Both the position numbers and the translations under genes were made by a program. From positions 1-64,000 of the forward strand of contig CAJKRY010000007.1 in the NCBI GenBank assembly GCA_905202485.1: 64,000 bases of DNA, in the 5' to 3' direction. The DNA is from an uncultured Methanomassiliicoccus sp. Lineage in GTDB: Archaea; Thermoplasmatota; Thermoplasmata; Methanomassiliicoccales; Methanomassiliicoccaceae. Within the stretch, counting starts at the first letter, position 1. Every line of letters begins with the position of its first letter. Of the stretch, positions 51,662 to 60,809 are shown in pieces. Below the pieces are notes generated by a model, which had not been told where the DNA came from, ran no database searches, and saw nothing but the letters and a program-made list of their open reading frames with translations.

Positions 51662-52318
51662 ATGACTAAACCATCGATTGCCGTAAAAGGAGTAGGCAGG
51701 ATGTCAGTAAAACCTGATCAGATACAGTTAACTTTAGAGTTAAAGGCTGAAAACAAAGACTACAGCTTGATGATGGATGAAGCCAATGCAAAGCTGGAGA
51801 ACCTGACAGCTTCGCTGGCTTCTGCTGGATTCAGCACAGATGATTTGAAAACCGGAGCCGTTTCCATTGACGCCAAGTATGACTATGTCAGAAAAGACGA
51901 CTGTACGCAGGTAAGAGAGTTCACCGGCTACGTGTACAGCCAGACGATCAATGTAAAATTCCCGCTGGATCTGGACCTGCTCTCTAAGGCAGTATCTTCA
52001 ATCTCATGCAGCAACGTTTCTCCTGAATTATCTATAAGCTTCACTCTGGCCGACAGGGATTCTATGAGGGATGATCTTCTTAAACTGGCTGCCGAGGATG
52101 CCAGGCACAAGGCGGAAGTGATCTCCAAGGCTTCAGGAACCTCACTTGGCAGCGTGAAAGAGATATCATATGATATTGAAGGCTGTAACATTCATGCTCC
52201 GGCAAACCGCATGGTGCTGAGGAGCTGCAGTTCTGAAGCCATAGCTGACATGACTCCGGAAGAAATTATTGTTGAAGAGTCGGTATTCATGGTATGGGGC
52301 TTGAAGCAGTCTTCATAA
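51662..52318 (+). CDS. SIMPL (DUF541) domain protein
   Basis: A 218-residue protein of the SIMPL family. It begins with IAVKGVGRMSVKPDQIQLTLELKAE (read in parts), the family's N-terminal strand pattern, and has FTGYVYSQTINVKFPLDLDLLSK near residue 84 and DARHKAEVISKASG near residue 145. Many SIMPL proteins are exported, but no signal peptide is visible here, so it is probably cytosolic. Function unknown. Convergent with the HEAT-repeat gene, two bases between stops. Confidence 0.82.
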   Translation: MTKPSIAVKGVGRMSVKPDQIQLTLELKAENKDYSLMMDEANAKLENLTASLASAGFSTDDLKTGAVSIDAKYDYVRKDDCTQVREFTGYVYSQTINVKFPLDLDLLSKAVSSISCSNVSPELSISFTLADRDSMRDDLLKLAAEDARHKAEVISKASGTSLGSVKEISYDIEGCNIHAPANRMVLRSCSSEAIADMTPEEIIVEESVFMVWGLKQSS

Positions 52319-52320
52319 CC

Positions 52321-52803
52321 TCATATTTTCTTTTTCAAATATTCCTCTGCGAAAGAGATACTCTTCCTGACATACGGCGACGGATCGTCGTTAAGTTCAT
52401 TCAGTTTCTGAGCAAGCTCGTCGCTGAACAGTTTCAGGCGGGACATAATGCGTTCTGCCGCCCAAGCCGCCATACCTCTGATTCGCGGATTTTCGTCAGA
52501 CAAGCTATAGCAGATTACCGGAATAGACCTTTCATCGCCGATGCCTGCTCCGCTGATCTCTCCAATCCCCCAGAGCACGTTCTCTCTTATTTCAAAATCA
52601 TTATCGCAGGCCAGTTTCAGAAGGAGTTCGTAAACATCAGCATTCTGAGTTTTATTCTGCCCCATTTTTGCGAGGAACCATGAGGCTTTTTTTCTTACGG
52701 ACGCGTCACAGCATTCCAGGCACTGCTCTATCAGGCTGATGTGCTCCGAGCAGTCTTTTTTAGACAGCAGATCCTTTTCTACAGCTTCAAGAGATTCTTT
52801 CAT
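52321..52803 (-). CDS. HEAT-repeat protein (160 aa)
   Basis: An all-helical protein of HEAT/armadillo-type repeats: HISLIEQCLECCDASVRKKASWFLAKMG, then LLLKLACDNDFEIRENVLWGIGEIS, then PRIRGMAAWAAERIM, then PSPYVRKSISFAEEYL (each a helix pair, read in parts). Such proteins bind other proteins or nucleic acid. I start at ATG 52803, five bases past the end of the small Cys-rich gene; the longer frame overlaps that gene. The two are evidently co-transcribed. Confidence 0.7.
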   Translation of the reverse strand: MKESLEAVEKDLLSKKDCSEHISLIEQCLECCDASVRKKASWFLAKMGQNKTQNADVYELLLKLACDNDFEIRENVLWGIGEISGAGIGDERSIPVICYSLSDENPRIRGMAAWAAERIMSRLKLFSDELAQKLNELNDDPSPYVRKSISFAEEYLKKKI

Positions 52804-52807
52804 AATC

Positions 52808-52984
52808 TCACTTTTCAGGAGGCGTTGGTTTTTCCAGATAAAACTCGCATTCTCCGTAGTCTTTGTCAGGATTGCAGACTTCATAATCTTTTATCTTCAG
52901 CACATCCAGGCGGATCCGGCGCGCTTTGCAGTTGGAGCATCGGAAGTCATCGGCCATCCACAGACATCTTTTTCTCTCAAACAT
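52808..52984 (-). CDS. Small Cys-rich protein (58 aa)
   Basis: A 58-residue protein starting MFERKRCLWMADDFRCSNCK. Its five cysteines include CSNC near residue 15 and CNPDKDYGEC near residue 37, together able to hold zinc. Its stop lies four bases before the start of the HEAT gene, which supports its being real. No family is recognised. Confidence 0.6.
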   Translation of the reverse strand: MFERKRCLWMADDFRCSNCKARRIRLDVLKIKDYEVCNPDKDYGECEFYLEKPTPPEK

Positions 52985-53059
52985 GAGACATTGAGCTGTG
53001 CATCAGGTATAACTTATAAATTCCAGCAGTATCACTAAAAATAATGGTTATAAAAAAAT

Positions 53060-54448
53060 TCAGTCGGATATGGAACTCATATCCAGACCTAATTCTGTCA
53101 GTATCTCTGTTGAAGTTTCATACACTTTGAGATACTCTTTTGTGGGAACAATCTTGCGGACGTTGTAACACTCTTGGAAAGTTCTTCCCTGCGGAGCTGT
53201 GAGATACTGCCGTTCGTATTTTTTGACTAAGCGGTTCAGTATGTCATTAACATCCTCGGGGTCCATGCCGGCTGAGGCTGTGGCCACTTCACCCATCATT
53301 CTAGCTTCCATTCCGGTGGTATAATCTTCAGACACACCTTTCGCGGAAGCACAGCCTGAGACTAGCTCCCTGCCGCTGACGGTATCCAGCATTGCCTGGG
53401 CCGCGATCTCCAGAAGGCACATCTCTGTACACGGCCCGGCAATCGGATAGTATTGGTTGGCAAGCAGCAGGTCGGTATATGAATCCAGTGTAGATGCCAC
53501 ATGGCCTGCTATCTGCAGAGTCTCTCTTGAGGTTGTGATGCCCCATCTGATATGAATCGCCCCGTCAAGATGGTAGCTGGCATTCAGAAGCGTGAATGAT
53601 GCAAGAGTTGTAGCAATATCGCAGATTGCTGTTTCTTCAACACCTCCGATGTAGCCTCCAAAGATCGGCATCTGCTCTACCATTATCACATTGCCGTTGT
53701 GAAGCCATCCCGAAATCATATTCAGCGAGGAGTTGTCTATTTTAAGCTCATTCAACTGAGATACTTCGTGGCTGTCGCATGGTCTTAGTCCACATGCATA
53801 ATCTCCGGCGAGACGTCCCGCTGCGGACAGCGGGGTCTCAGGTCCCTATATGCTGAGGTAAGGTCTTCCAACCCTGCTGCACGCTTCCCTTACCGCCCTT
53901 ATCTCAGCAAGAGTTGCTTTGACTTCAAAAGGCGTGTTTGTAGCTGCAGGAATACCGTCAACAGTAGACATCACACCGCTGACGATCGTATCTACAATCG
54001 GTTCCTGAGCATAGCTCTGGATCATCGGAACGAAAATATCTTCAGAGACTGTAGCTCCTGTCGGACCGCCTTGTATTATCGGTTTTTTTCTGGATGCACT
54101 TCTTCTCGGCTCCAGAATCACGGCGTCTTTGTTATCGCCTAACTGGATACGTTTCGGAGCTGCTCTGATTCCCGCTCTTATTTCTTCTTCGGTAACCATT
54201 ATGGCCCGGCCGGTGTCTACATTGAGAATGCCCACGGTCACAAGCATTTCTATTCCGGCGCGGAAGAGACGCTCCTTTAAGTCAGGATCAGTAGGAATGA
54301 ATTTGTTGCCAAAGTCAATCTCATACTTTTCCTTCAGCTCAACCGCTGTTACCGGTATTACATTATTGTCCCAAACATTTTCTGTGATTTTTGGACCTTT
54401 TTCAGATCTAAGAAATGCATCATAGACTGTTAAGGCCTTCTCAGCCAC
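53060..54448 (-). CDS. mtmB: Monomethylamine methyltransferase MtmB with pyrrolysine, copy 1
   Basis: Transfers the methyl group of monomethylamine to the corrinoid of MtmC. The gene is one frame interrupted by an amber codon (TAG on the reverse strand, 53846-53848) read as pyrrolysine, residue 201 of about 462. The context SI-Pyl-GPETPLSAAGR matches the known MtmB active site. Other conserved parts: PIIQGGPTGATVSEDIF near residue 128, NELKIDNSS after the amber, EQMPIFGGY, DGAIHIRWG, CTEMCLLE and TFQECYNV. The start is taken as GTG 54448, aligned with the start of copy 2; TTG 54451 is possible. Directly downstream of mtmC. Confidence 0.93.
53810..53839 (-). promoter_or_regulatory. Hairpin just after the mtmB amber codon, copy 1
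   Basis: Starting six bases after the TAG, GAGAC pairs with GTCTC and inside it CCGCT pairs with AGCGG around loop GTCCGC. The same hairpin, at the same distance, occurs in copy 2. It is in the position of the proposed PYLIS element of methanogen methyltransferase mRNAs. Confidence 0.55.
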
Positions 54449-54456
54449 CAATATAA

Positions 54457-55113
54457 TCAATCTCCTTTATTGAATTTTAACATCCTGTCCACGCATTCTA
54501 CTACTTCTGATCCGCAAGAGCAGTATTCGTCTCCGCCTATGCTTTCAACCCATTTTCTGGTGCAGCAGGCTCCTCCGAAAAGCGTCTTGATATTCAGCTC
54601 TTCCTCCTTAAGACACTTTACAATCTTTTTCTGGCCGATCAATGTGGTCGTCATAAGCGCAGATGCAGCAACGACGCTGGCATTTTTCTCTTTAGCCGCT
54701 TCTAGAAAATCATCAGGCGGCACATCTCTCCCGAGATCAAAAACACTGTATCCTGCCCCCCGCAAGAAAGCACATACGACATGTTTTCCTATTTCGTGGA
54801 CGTCTCCCTGCACCGTTCCGATAACTATGTTTCCTTTCGTGGTGTGAGGAGAGTCTTTGCCTATGAAAGGTTCGAAGACTGCCATTCCTTCTTCCATTGC
54901 CTTAGATGCCGCCAGCACCTGAGGTAAGAAAATAAGCCCTTCGTTAAACCTCTCGCTTATGTTTACCATTCCCTTTCCCAAGCCTTTTTCAATAGCTTCG
55001 TAAGGCGTGATTCCCAGAGACAGTGCATTCTGCGATGCTTCATGGACTAATTCCATATCCCAGGTTTCCACGGCCTTTTTTAACATCTGGAGTACTTCCC
55101 CCTTAGTATCCAT
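54457..55113 (-). CDS. mtmC: Monomethylamine corrinoid protein MtmC, copy 1
   Basis: Carries the methyl group on a B12 cofactor between MtmB and the CoM methyltransferase MtbA. About 218 residues: an N-terminal helical bundle (residues 1-90) and a Rossmann-type corrinoid domain with DVHEIGK near residue 105, the His being the lower cobalt ligand, plus SALMTTT near residue 153 and FGGACCTRKW near residue 181. Start ATG 55113 follows GGGGG at good spacing. The TGA is followed within a few bases by mtmB. The C-terminal half has unusually many Cys (ACC, YCSCGS). Confidence 0.92.
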   Translation of the reverse strand: MDTKGEVLQMLKKAVETWDMELVHEASQNALSLGITPYEAIEKGLGKGMVNISERFNEGLIFLPQVLAASKAMEEGMAVFEPFIGKDSPHTTKGNIVIGTVQGDVHEIGKHVVCAFLRGAGYSVFDLGRDVPPDDFLEAAKEKNASVVAASALMTTTLIGQKKIVKCLKEEELNIKTLFGGACCTRKWVESIGGDEYCSCGSEVVECVDRMLKFNKGD

Positions 55114-55200
55114 CACAATCCCCCTGCCGTTTTGTTCCTTCTATCTATATGCTGGATATAAAAGAAGAATTTGTAAAATGTTTAGATTTTCCTCTTTCTG

Positions 55201-56835
55201 TCATCTCCTACAAACTCCCATATTTTTCAGGGACATAGCATGACTAGGACATGAAAGCTCGCATCTTTTGCAGGCCGCGCCGTCGCACAAATCCGACCTG
55301 ATGACTGCAGTAGGGTTGGTACCGCTTTCATCGATAACCAGAGCTTTTTCTGGACATACCTCAATGCATTTGTCGCATCTCACGCAGCCAATCAGCTCTT
55401 TAGTGATCAGCGTACCTGGGTTTTCCAGAACCGCCATGCCAAAGTCTCCCAGCTCTGGAATGTCTCTTTTCATTTTCCTCTCTACCTGAGGTTCAGAGAT
55501 TTCCATGGGAAGATGAGGCAGATTATATATGTCCAGCATGTCGTTGTATGAGCTCATCGGCATTCCATATGTCCAGAGAGACAGTTCGATTGAATAGAGA
55601 TTCTTGAAAGTCTCAGATGTTGCAAACATGCAGTGTTTGGCTTTCAGTTTTTTTGCGAACTCTTTCAATTCGTCCAATTCAATTTTTCCGGTAGCGATTT
55701 CCCTGGCCATTGCCAGAGATGTGTTTCCAAACTGAATGATCTTCTTTGATCCAGGAGAAACCATTCCTACGCGCTGGGCTTTTTTAGCATCTACATACAA
55801 TCCAGATGCACCAGACATAAAGAAGATTGGAACATCTTCTACCCAGAGGTCAACTTCTCTCATCAGTGTAAGATAACCGGCTCTCAGTGCACCAATGGCC
55901 TTTCCAGCTTCCGAGACATCCCTTTCTCCTATGGAAATTTTATCCTGCAGATGCAGTCTTTCGTCAGGTGTAGAGATCTTAGGCATTTTGACCAGATCGC
56001 TGGATATTCCGCAGTCCAATGCAGCTATTACCCCTGTGCCGGTGATTCCTTTGGCGCATCCGTGTGCTGGACCTTGTGAAACGATTTTTCCATCTTGGGG
56101 ATTCACAACGTCTCCATTTACTGGTAAGTATTCATCGTCAAGAACCCAAGACTCCCATCCGTTTTCTGCGAGATTCACTTCCGAAAGGGTGCCGGGAGCG
56201 GCCAGCATCCCCATCTCAATCTGCTGTCCCTCAAGAGCTGGACCGGCTGCTGCAGATCCGGTATAAACTTCCCCGTCAACAATCAGCGCCATTTCCGCGT
56301 TGGTTCCGTAATCTATCACCATACACGGCTCATCCTGTTTCAGAGCGTCTGTCATCAGCATCATTGCTATGGCGTCGGCGCCGATTTCATGGCTTACTGC
56401 AGGCGGAATGACCACCGAGGCATTTTTCATGTTGGCTAATCCCAGATCAGACGCATGAACGATTTCGCCTTCTCTTTTCGGAGGAACAATTTTAAGCTCC
56501 TCCAGACGGTTTTTTCCTGCGTATGCTAAATCGCGGATCTCAATATTTTGAAAAAGTGATAACTGAAAAGGGTTTCCGCAGACAGCCATTTTGGTTACGC
56601 ACTCTAAATCTATCTGCAGCAAGGGAAGAAGATTATTGATTGTATCAATTATCAGCCTGTTACAGACGTCGGGACCGGCATCCATAGCGAAGTTTACATG
56701 ATCTATCACATTGGCTCCGGGTACCGGATGCCTTGTAGTTATAGCAGTAGATACGACTTCATTGTTTTCTCTTTTTATCGCCTGAGCCCTGAAGCCGCTT
56801 GTTCCGATATCTAAGGCTATTGAATATTCAGTCAC
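55201..56835 (-). CDS. ramA: Corrinoid protein reductive activase RamA
   Basis: Reduces inactive Co(II) in methylamine corrinoid proteins back to Co(I) using ATP. The 544-residue protein begins with an actin/ASKHA-like ATPase part (ALDIGTSGFRAQAI near residue 6; DYGTNAEMALIVDGEVYTGSAAAGPALEG near 195, read in parts) and ends with two [4Fe-4S] motifs, CVRCDKCIEVCPEKA and CKRCELSCPSHA. Length and architecture are those of methanogen RamA. Its start overlaps the end of pylD by four bases, so corrinoid activation and pyrrolysine synthesis are made together. Confidence 0.93.
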   Translation of the reverse strand: MTEYSIALDIGTSGFRAQAIKRENNEVVSTAITTRHPVPGANVIDHVNFAMDAGPDVCNRLIIDTINNLLPLLQIDLECVTKMAVCGNPFQLSLFQNIEIRDLAYAGKNRLEELKIVPPKREGEIVHASDLGLANMKNASVVIPPAVSHEIGADAIAMMLMTDALKQDEPCMVIDYGTNAEMALIVDGEVYTGSAAAGPALEGQQIEMGMLAAPGTLSEVNLAENGWESWVLDDEYLPVNGDVVNPQDGKIVSQGPAHGCAKGITGTGVIAALDCGISSDLVKMPKISTPDERLHLQDKISIGERDVSEAGKAIGALRAGYLTLMREVDLWVEDVPIFFMSGASGLYVDAKKAQRVGMVSPGSKKIIQFGNTSLAMAREIATGKIELDELKEFAKKLKAKHCMFATSETFKNLYSIELSLWTYGMPMSSYNDMLDIYNLPHLPMEISEPQVERKMKRDIPELGDFGMAVLENPGTLITKELIGCVRCDKCIEVCPEKALVIDESGTNPTAVIRSDLCDGAACKRCELSCPSHAMSLKNMGVCRR

Positions 56836-57671
56836 AGAATCACTTCCGCACAGACAGGGCTTTCAACAGGTATCGGAAGCTCATACAGAGATAGACTGGC
56901 ACTCCATACAGCCATGACAGACACGCCTATCTGCAGCGGGTCATGAATCAGAATCTTCATTTTTTTAAGCCCTTCTTCATCAAAGGAATAAGGCATTCCC
57001 GGGGAAGACACGATAGTTCCCTCGTTTATCCAGTCTCCAGGTATTTTTCCAGGTGAAGCATTCAGAATTAATGTGGAATTTTTTACAGCTTTTTCCAAAT
57101 CATCACACACTTTAAAATCAACATGTTTCTTCTGCAGCGCCCTCGATTTTAAAGGATCAATGTCGGTAATTGTAACTTTTGCTTCCTCTGTTTCCAGCAT
57201 GTCAGCCATTTTATCACCGACTCTTCCTGCTCCTATAAGCAGCACTTCTTTTCCCTGAAGCCCGTTGGTTGCAATTTTAAGTGCGGTGAAATACCCCAGA
57301 GCAGTGGAGCGTGTATTGTCTGAAAATGTGCTTGTATGTGTGTTGAGTGCTATGAACTCAGCATCATCAGCCATGAAGACAATGTCCGCTTTGGCCGCCA
57401 GCGCATCCGACAGCCCGGCGATGTCTGTTCTTTGGGTAATGAATGATTTCATACCGAGATGCTGCAGAATGGAACAGACCGACTCTGTAAATCCAGGTGT
57501 AACGCCTTTTCCGCTTGTAACCGGGACAACAGCGGCGGAATAGTCTTCCAACGGCATACTGTCGGGCATTACACCCACAGCTTCGTATGCCAATCCCCTC
57601 ATGTCTGTGCCTATTGATGATATGAGGGCTCTGTCTCTTTCCACCGATGCATACGGTACATGTTTTATCAT
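56832..57671 (-). CDS. pylD: Pyrrolysine biosynthesis protein PylD
   Basis: Final enzyme of pyrrolysine synthesis: it oxidises the lysine-methylornithine dipeptide, and the product cyclises to pyrrolysine. The 279-residue protein has the family's VVPVTSGKGVTPGFTESV near residue 49, IVFMADDAEFIA near residue 95, and the NAD-binding Rossmann motif LLIGAGRVGDKMADML near residue 145 followed by ITDIDP. The C-terminal SSPGMPYSFDEEG and DPLQIGVSVMAVWSA fit. Eight bases after pylC, overlapping ramA by four. Confidence 0.93.
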   Translation of the reverse strand: MIKHVPYASVERDRALISSIGTDMRGLAYEAVGVMPDSMPLEDYSAAVVPVTSGKGVTPGFTESVCSILQHLGMKSFITQRTDIAGLSDALAAKADIVFMADDAEFIALNTHTSTFSDNTRSTALGYFTALKIATNGLQGKEVLLIGAGRVGDKMADMLETEEAKVTITDIDPLKSRALQKKHVDFKVCDDLEKAVKNSTLILNASPGKIPGDWINEGTIVSSPGMPYSFDEEGLKKMKILIHDPLQIGVSVMAVWSASLSLYELPIPVESPVCAEVIL

Positions 57672-57679
57672 TTCTGGTG

Positions 57680-58852
57680 TTAAGCGGGTAATGTTATCAC
57701 CTCCGGTGCTGGGTCTAAATATTGCTTAATATTGTTTTCTTTTAAAATGCATTCAATGCATTTTTGACGCTTGTTCCATGTGTCTTCTGGCGTTTTTCCG
57801 TTCGTGATCATTGTTGCATGCCAGCGATTTTTTCCAGGTTCATAGTCCGTTATCATTTCTGATGATCCGAAGAGACCGTATTCGATTCTGGGTTTTTCAA
57901 CTCCAGCGAACACTTTTTCTCCGCAGGATCTCAGAATTCCATTTTCAAAAATCAAATGTTCGTATATTGCCGATCCTTCAGCAGGCCGAGGTTCAGAAAG
58001 GTTCCCTTTCACAGCCTCAACCAGATGTTTGATGAGATTTACACCGGTGGCATTCACGACTGCAGCTGGAGTCTGGCTTGGTATTCTAGCATCTATCTCC
58101 AGTACTCTCAACCCTTTCTTTGAATAAATTGCCTCTACATCCATGATTCCTTTTAAGCTGAGAGCTTCGGCAATTGATTCGCCACATCTTGAAAATGAGT
58201 CTAAGATGTCCGGATCCATACTTTGCATGGGGCAGCGGACCATTTTGCAATCATATTTGTCATCCAGAACCACTTCTGTCAGAATCATGGATTTTGCGTG
58301 GGTTCCGTCTCCAATAACTTCTATTGATATGTTGGGGCCGTCTGCAAATTCCTGTATAACTTCTTTGTCACCCATTTCATGAATTGTATTCACTGCAGAA
58401 TTTACATCTTCTGTGCTGTATGCTTTTCTTACCCCTACGCTTCCGCTCTGGCCTGATGGTTTTACAATTACTGGAAAACCGCACTCGGGCCATGGTTTCG
58501 GCATGGGAATTTTAAGCTTGTTCATTAGGCTGTTTGACAGTATTTTTGATGATGAAATATTATATGCGTTAAGATCAAAGAGCAGATCAGCATCAACTTC
58601 TCTGGCGATTTCAGAGACAGAAATCAGAGTTTCAATATTCTCATTTGCCGGCATTACAGCATCGCAGTCGTCGAATATCCTTTTGGCTTTTGATTTTTCT
58701 AAATTAATATCCAATATCTCTGAACTATCTGCCAGCGATATAGCTGGTGCTTTTTCATTGCGGTCTATCACGAGAGTTTCATACCCTGCTTTTTTTGCAA
58801 GATACACGGCCTCCATTCCCTGCAGAAGGCCTCCTATTACTCCCAATTTCAC
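57680..58852 (-). CDS. pylC: Pyrrolysine biosynthesis ligase PylC
   Basis: An ATP-grasp ligase that joins methylornithine to the side-chain amine of lysine. I start at GTG 58852, which gives the family start VKLGVIGGLLQGMEAVYLAKKAGY (read in parts), has GGGGG seven bases upstream, and makes a GTGA overlap with pylB. The longer frame from 58885 would overlap pylB by 37 bases. ATP-binding parts: VIVKPSGQSGSVGVRKAYS near residue 122 and GIMDVEAIYSKKGLRVLEIDARIPSQTP near residue 230. About 390 residues. Confidence 0.92.
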   Translation of the reverse strand: MKLGVIGGLLQGMEAVYLAKKAGYETLVIDRNEKAPAISLADSSEILDINLEKSKAKRIFDDCDAVMPANENIETLISVSEIAREVDADLLFDLNAYNISSSKILSNSLMNKLKIPMPKPWPECGFPVIVKPSGQSGSVGVRKAYSTEDVNSAVNTIHEMGDKEVIQEFADGPNISIEVIGDGTHAKSMILTEVVLDDKYDCKMVRCPMQSMDPDILDSFSRCGESIAEALSLKGIMDVEAIYSKKGLRVLEIDARIPSQTPAAVVNATGVNLIKHLVEAVKGNLSEPRPAEGSAIYEHLIFENGILRSCGEKVFAGVEKPRIEYGLFGSSEMITDYEPGKNRWHATMITNGKTPEDTWNKRQKCIECILKENNIKQYLDPAPEVITLPA

Positions 58853-59931
58853 AGAGAAACCCCCGCTTTTTTGCTGCTTTTCCAACTTTCTATGAGGCTG
58901 ATATATTCGTATTTATCTGCCGTTTTAACATCAATATCATCTAGAATCGCTTCAATCTGCTCTACAGACCTTCCGCCGTCATCAATGTCAAGTTCATGCT
59001 GTGCTACTCCGGCAAGACCTTTACACGGAGGGATGATGGAGGTGATTACATTTGCTCCTGCGGCCAGTCTGGTCTTTAATCCAGCCACGCCTTCCACGTC
59101 TAAGCTGGCAGGTATGAGATTTCTTGGATGCACAAGTCTCATCACTGCAATTGCTTTCAGTTCTTCAATGAACGGGGACGGTGAGTTGATAGACATCGGT
59201 GTGTTATCCTGCGGAACAAAACTCATTGCTCGTACTTGATTTACATTTAATTCTCTCATAACATCAATTGAATTTGCCCTGTCTTTTACAGACTCTCCCA
59301 CGCCTACCATTATCCCTTCTTCTGCGAGAAGCCCGTATTTATCGGCCCATTTTTTCTGATTGAGCCTAAAATCATAATCCTGATCTGGCCGCAGTTTTTT
59401 GAATAATTCGATATTGTGAGTTTCCTGATAACATGCAATCCAGTCTGCACCATTTTCCTTTAATGCCGGGAACAGATGCTGAGGAATTGCGCCTGGTGAA
59501 ACCATAAGCGGAATATCCACTGCATCATTCACCATTTTCACTAAGTCAGTAAGCCTGTTGTAGTGATTGTCATTATGTATCAGAGGATCTTCACCCATGG
59601 TGAGATCAATCACATGAACTCCTGAATCCTCCAGAGAAGTCGCAAGTTCCAGAATTTCTTCATCTGTTTTTCTATACCTTACGCTGTCTCTATTTGAATT
59701 TCTGTAAAAACAAAATGAACAATTATTACGGCAGTGCGTTGAAAAATATACAAAACCGTAAAGAAAAACTTTATTTCTAAAATATTGAGTTTTAACAGTT
59801 CTAGCTGCTTCAAACAGCTGTGCTACAGAGTTCTGATCTTCTGCAGCAAGCAAGACTTCTATTTCCGTAACAGTTAGATCCTGGCCATCCAGTGATTTCT
59901 GAAGTATGGGTATTATATCTGCATCTTTCAT
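58849..59931 (-). CDS. pylB: Methylornithine synthase PylB (radical SAM)
   Basis: Rearranges lysine to 3-methylornithine, the first step of pyrrolysine synthesis. The 360-residue radical SAM enzyme has the cluster motif THCRNNCSFCFYRNSN near residue 60, DLTMGEDPLIHND near residue 108, SPGAIPQHLFPALKENGADWIACYQETHN near residue 145 (read in parts), and ASLDVEGVAGLKTRLAAGANVITSIIPP near residue 275. Start ATG 59931 follows AGGAGG by six bases; the first two bases of that site belong to the TAG stop of pylS. It overlaps pylC by four bases. Confidence 0.94.
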   Translation of the reverse strand: MKDADIIPILQKSLDGQDLTVTEIEVLLAAEDQNSVAQLFEAARTVKTQYFRNKVFLYGFVYFSTHCRNNCSFCFYRNSNRDSVRYRKTDEEILELATSLEDSGVHVIDLTMGEDPLIHNDNHYNRLTDLVKMVNDAVDIPLMVSPGAIPQHLFPALKENGADWIACYQETHNIELFKKLRPDQDYDFRLNQKKWADKYGLLAEEGIMVGVGESVKDRANSIDVMRELNVNQVRAMSFVPQDNTPMSINSPSPFIEELKAIAVMRLVHPRNLIPASLDVEGVAGLKTRLAAGANVITSIIPPCKGLAGVAQHELDIDDGGRSVEQIEAILDDIDVKTADKYEYISLIESWKSSKKAGVSL

Positions 59932-59941
59932 GCGCTGCCTC

Positions 59942-60769
59942 CTATATATCCAGTCTGACTCCTCTGAGATAGATTAGGCTGCGGCCAGACTTTTTGATGT
60001 TATCCATTCCATACTTCATCATGGAAAGGCGTTCTAATCCAAATCCTACTCCTGCCCAAGGCTGAGTTATTCCATGAGCTGGATCTAATTTGTGCGGCCC
60101 TACAGCACCAGATGCTACTTCCACTCCGTCTATCTCTACATCAAGAGTTTTAACATAGACATCCGATTCGCATTCTACAAGGCTGTATTCCAGTCCAACA
60201 GCATCCATTATTGTTTTAATATGCATCAAAAGCTGGTCAGCCGGGTCATTATCCGGCGCCATCTCTACAAGGTTCAGCATTGTAAATTCTTCTAAGTGGT
60301 TGGATCCTTTTGATTCTTTTCTAAAACAAGATCCGATTTCAAAGAGCCTCAGCGGGCCTTTGCTGTACCTATACATGTGCCTCATCATGAAGTATAGATT
60401 AGGCGCAAGCATGGGCCGGAGGCAACGTTTTTCATCTAACCAAAATACCTGTTCATGCAGCGGATGAGATCTGTCGATACCCATCTTTTCCAACGCGCTG
60501 CGGGAAATTATACTGGGAGTTTTTACTTCAATGAAACCATTATCAACCAAAGCTTGAGCAAGGATAGATTCAATCTGTGACAATTGATGCCTTTCTGGAT
60601 AATCCAGCATATGCCTGATATCTTTCCTTACTTTGGACAGATGTTCGGAAGTGATATTCTTAAACACCTCTTCCCTTTCTTCTGTACTATCAAATGTTCT
60701 ATCTGCTTCAGCAGGTATTCCCAATTCTTTTAGCCTCTGTTTTTGAGAAGCTGTCCATTCGACCGGCAT
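59942..60769 (-). CDS. pylS: Pyrrolysyl-tRNA synthetase, catalytic domain only
   Basis: Attaches pyrrolysine to tRNA-Pyl. At 275 residues it has only the class II catalytic domain and lacks the N-terminal tRNA-binding domain of Methanosarcina, as known for the Methanomassiliicoccales (delta-PylSn) type; no separate pylSn is in the window. Motif 2 region: LRPMLAPNLYFMMR near residue 118 and GSCFRKES near 147. TMLNLVEM near 163 holds the Asn that contacts the pyrrolysine ring. ESDVY near 203 and GVGFGLERL near 246 (motif 3) complete the site. It ends in TAG, the codon it serves. pylT lies 40 bases upstream. Confidence 0.95.
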   Translation of the reverse strand: MPVEWTASQKQRLKELGIPAEADRTFDSTEEREEVFKNITSEHLSKVRKDIRHMLDYPERHQLSQIESILAQALVDNGFIEVKTPSIISRSALEKMGIDRSHPLHEQVFWLDEKRCLRPMLAPNLYFMMRHMYRYSKGPLRLFEIGSCFRKESKGSNHLEEFTMLNLVEMAPDNDPADQLLMHIKTIMDAVGLEYSLVECESDVYVKTLDVEIDGVEVASGAVGPHKLDPAHGITQPWAGVGFGLERLSMMKYGMDNIKKSGRSLIYLRGVRLDI

Positions 60770-60809
60770 GTTTAAGAGGCCTCCGTTAGAAGTATATCAT
60801 CAAAATTAA

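Noticed and set aside
53060..54460. mtmB copy 1 read as two genes or as a frameshifted pseudogene
   Set aside because: Both halves are in one frame, separated only by TAG in the exact known pyrrolysine context, and a full pyl cassette is present.
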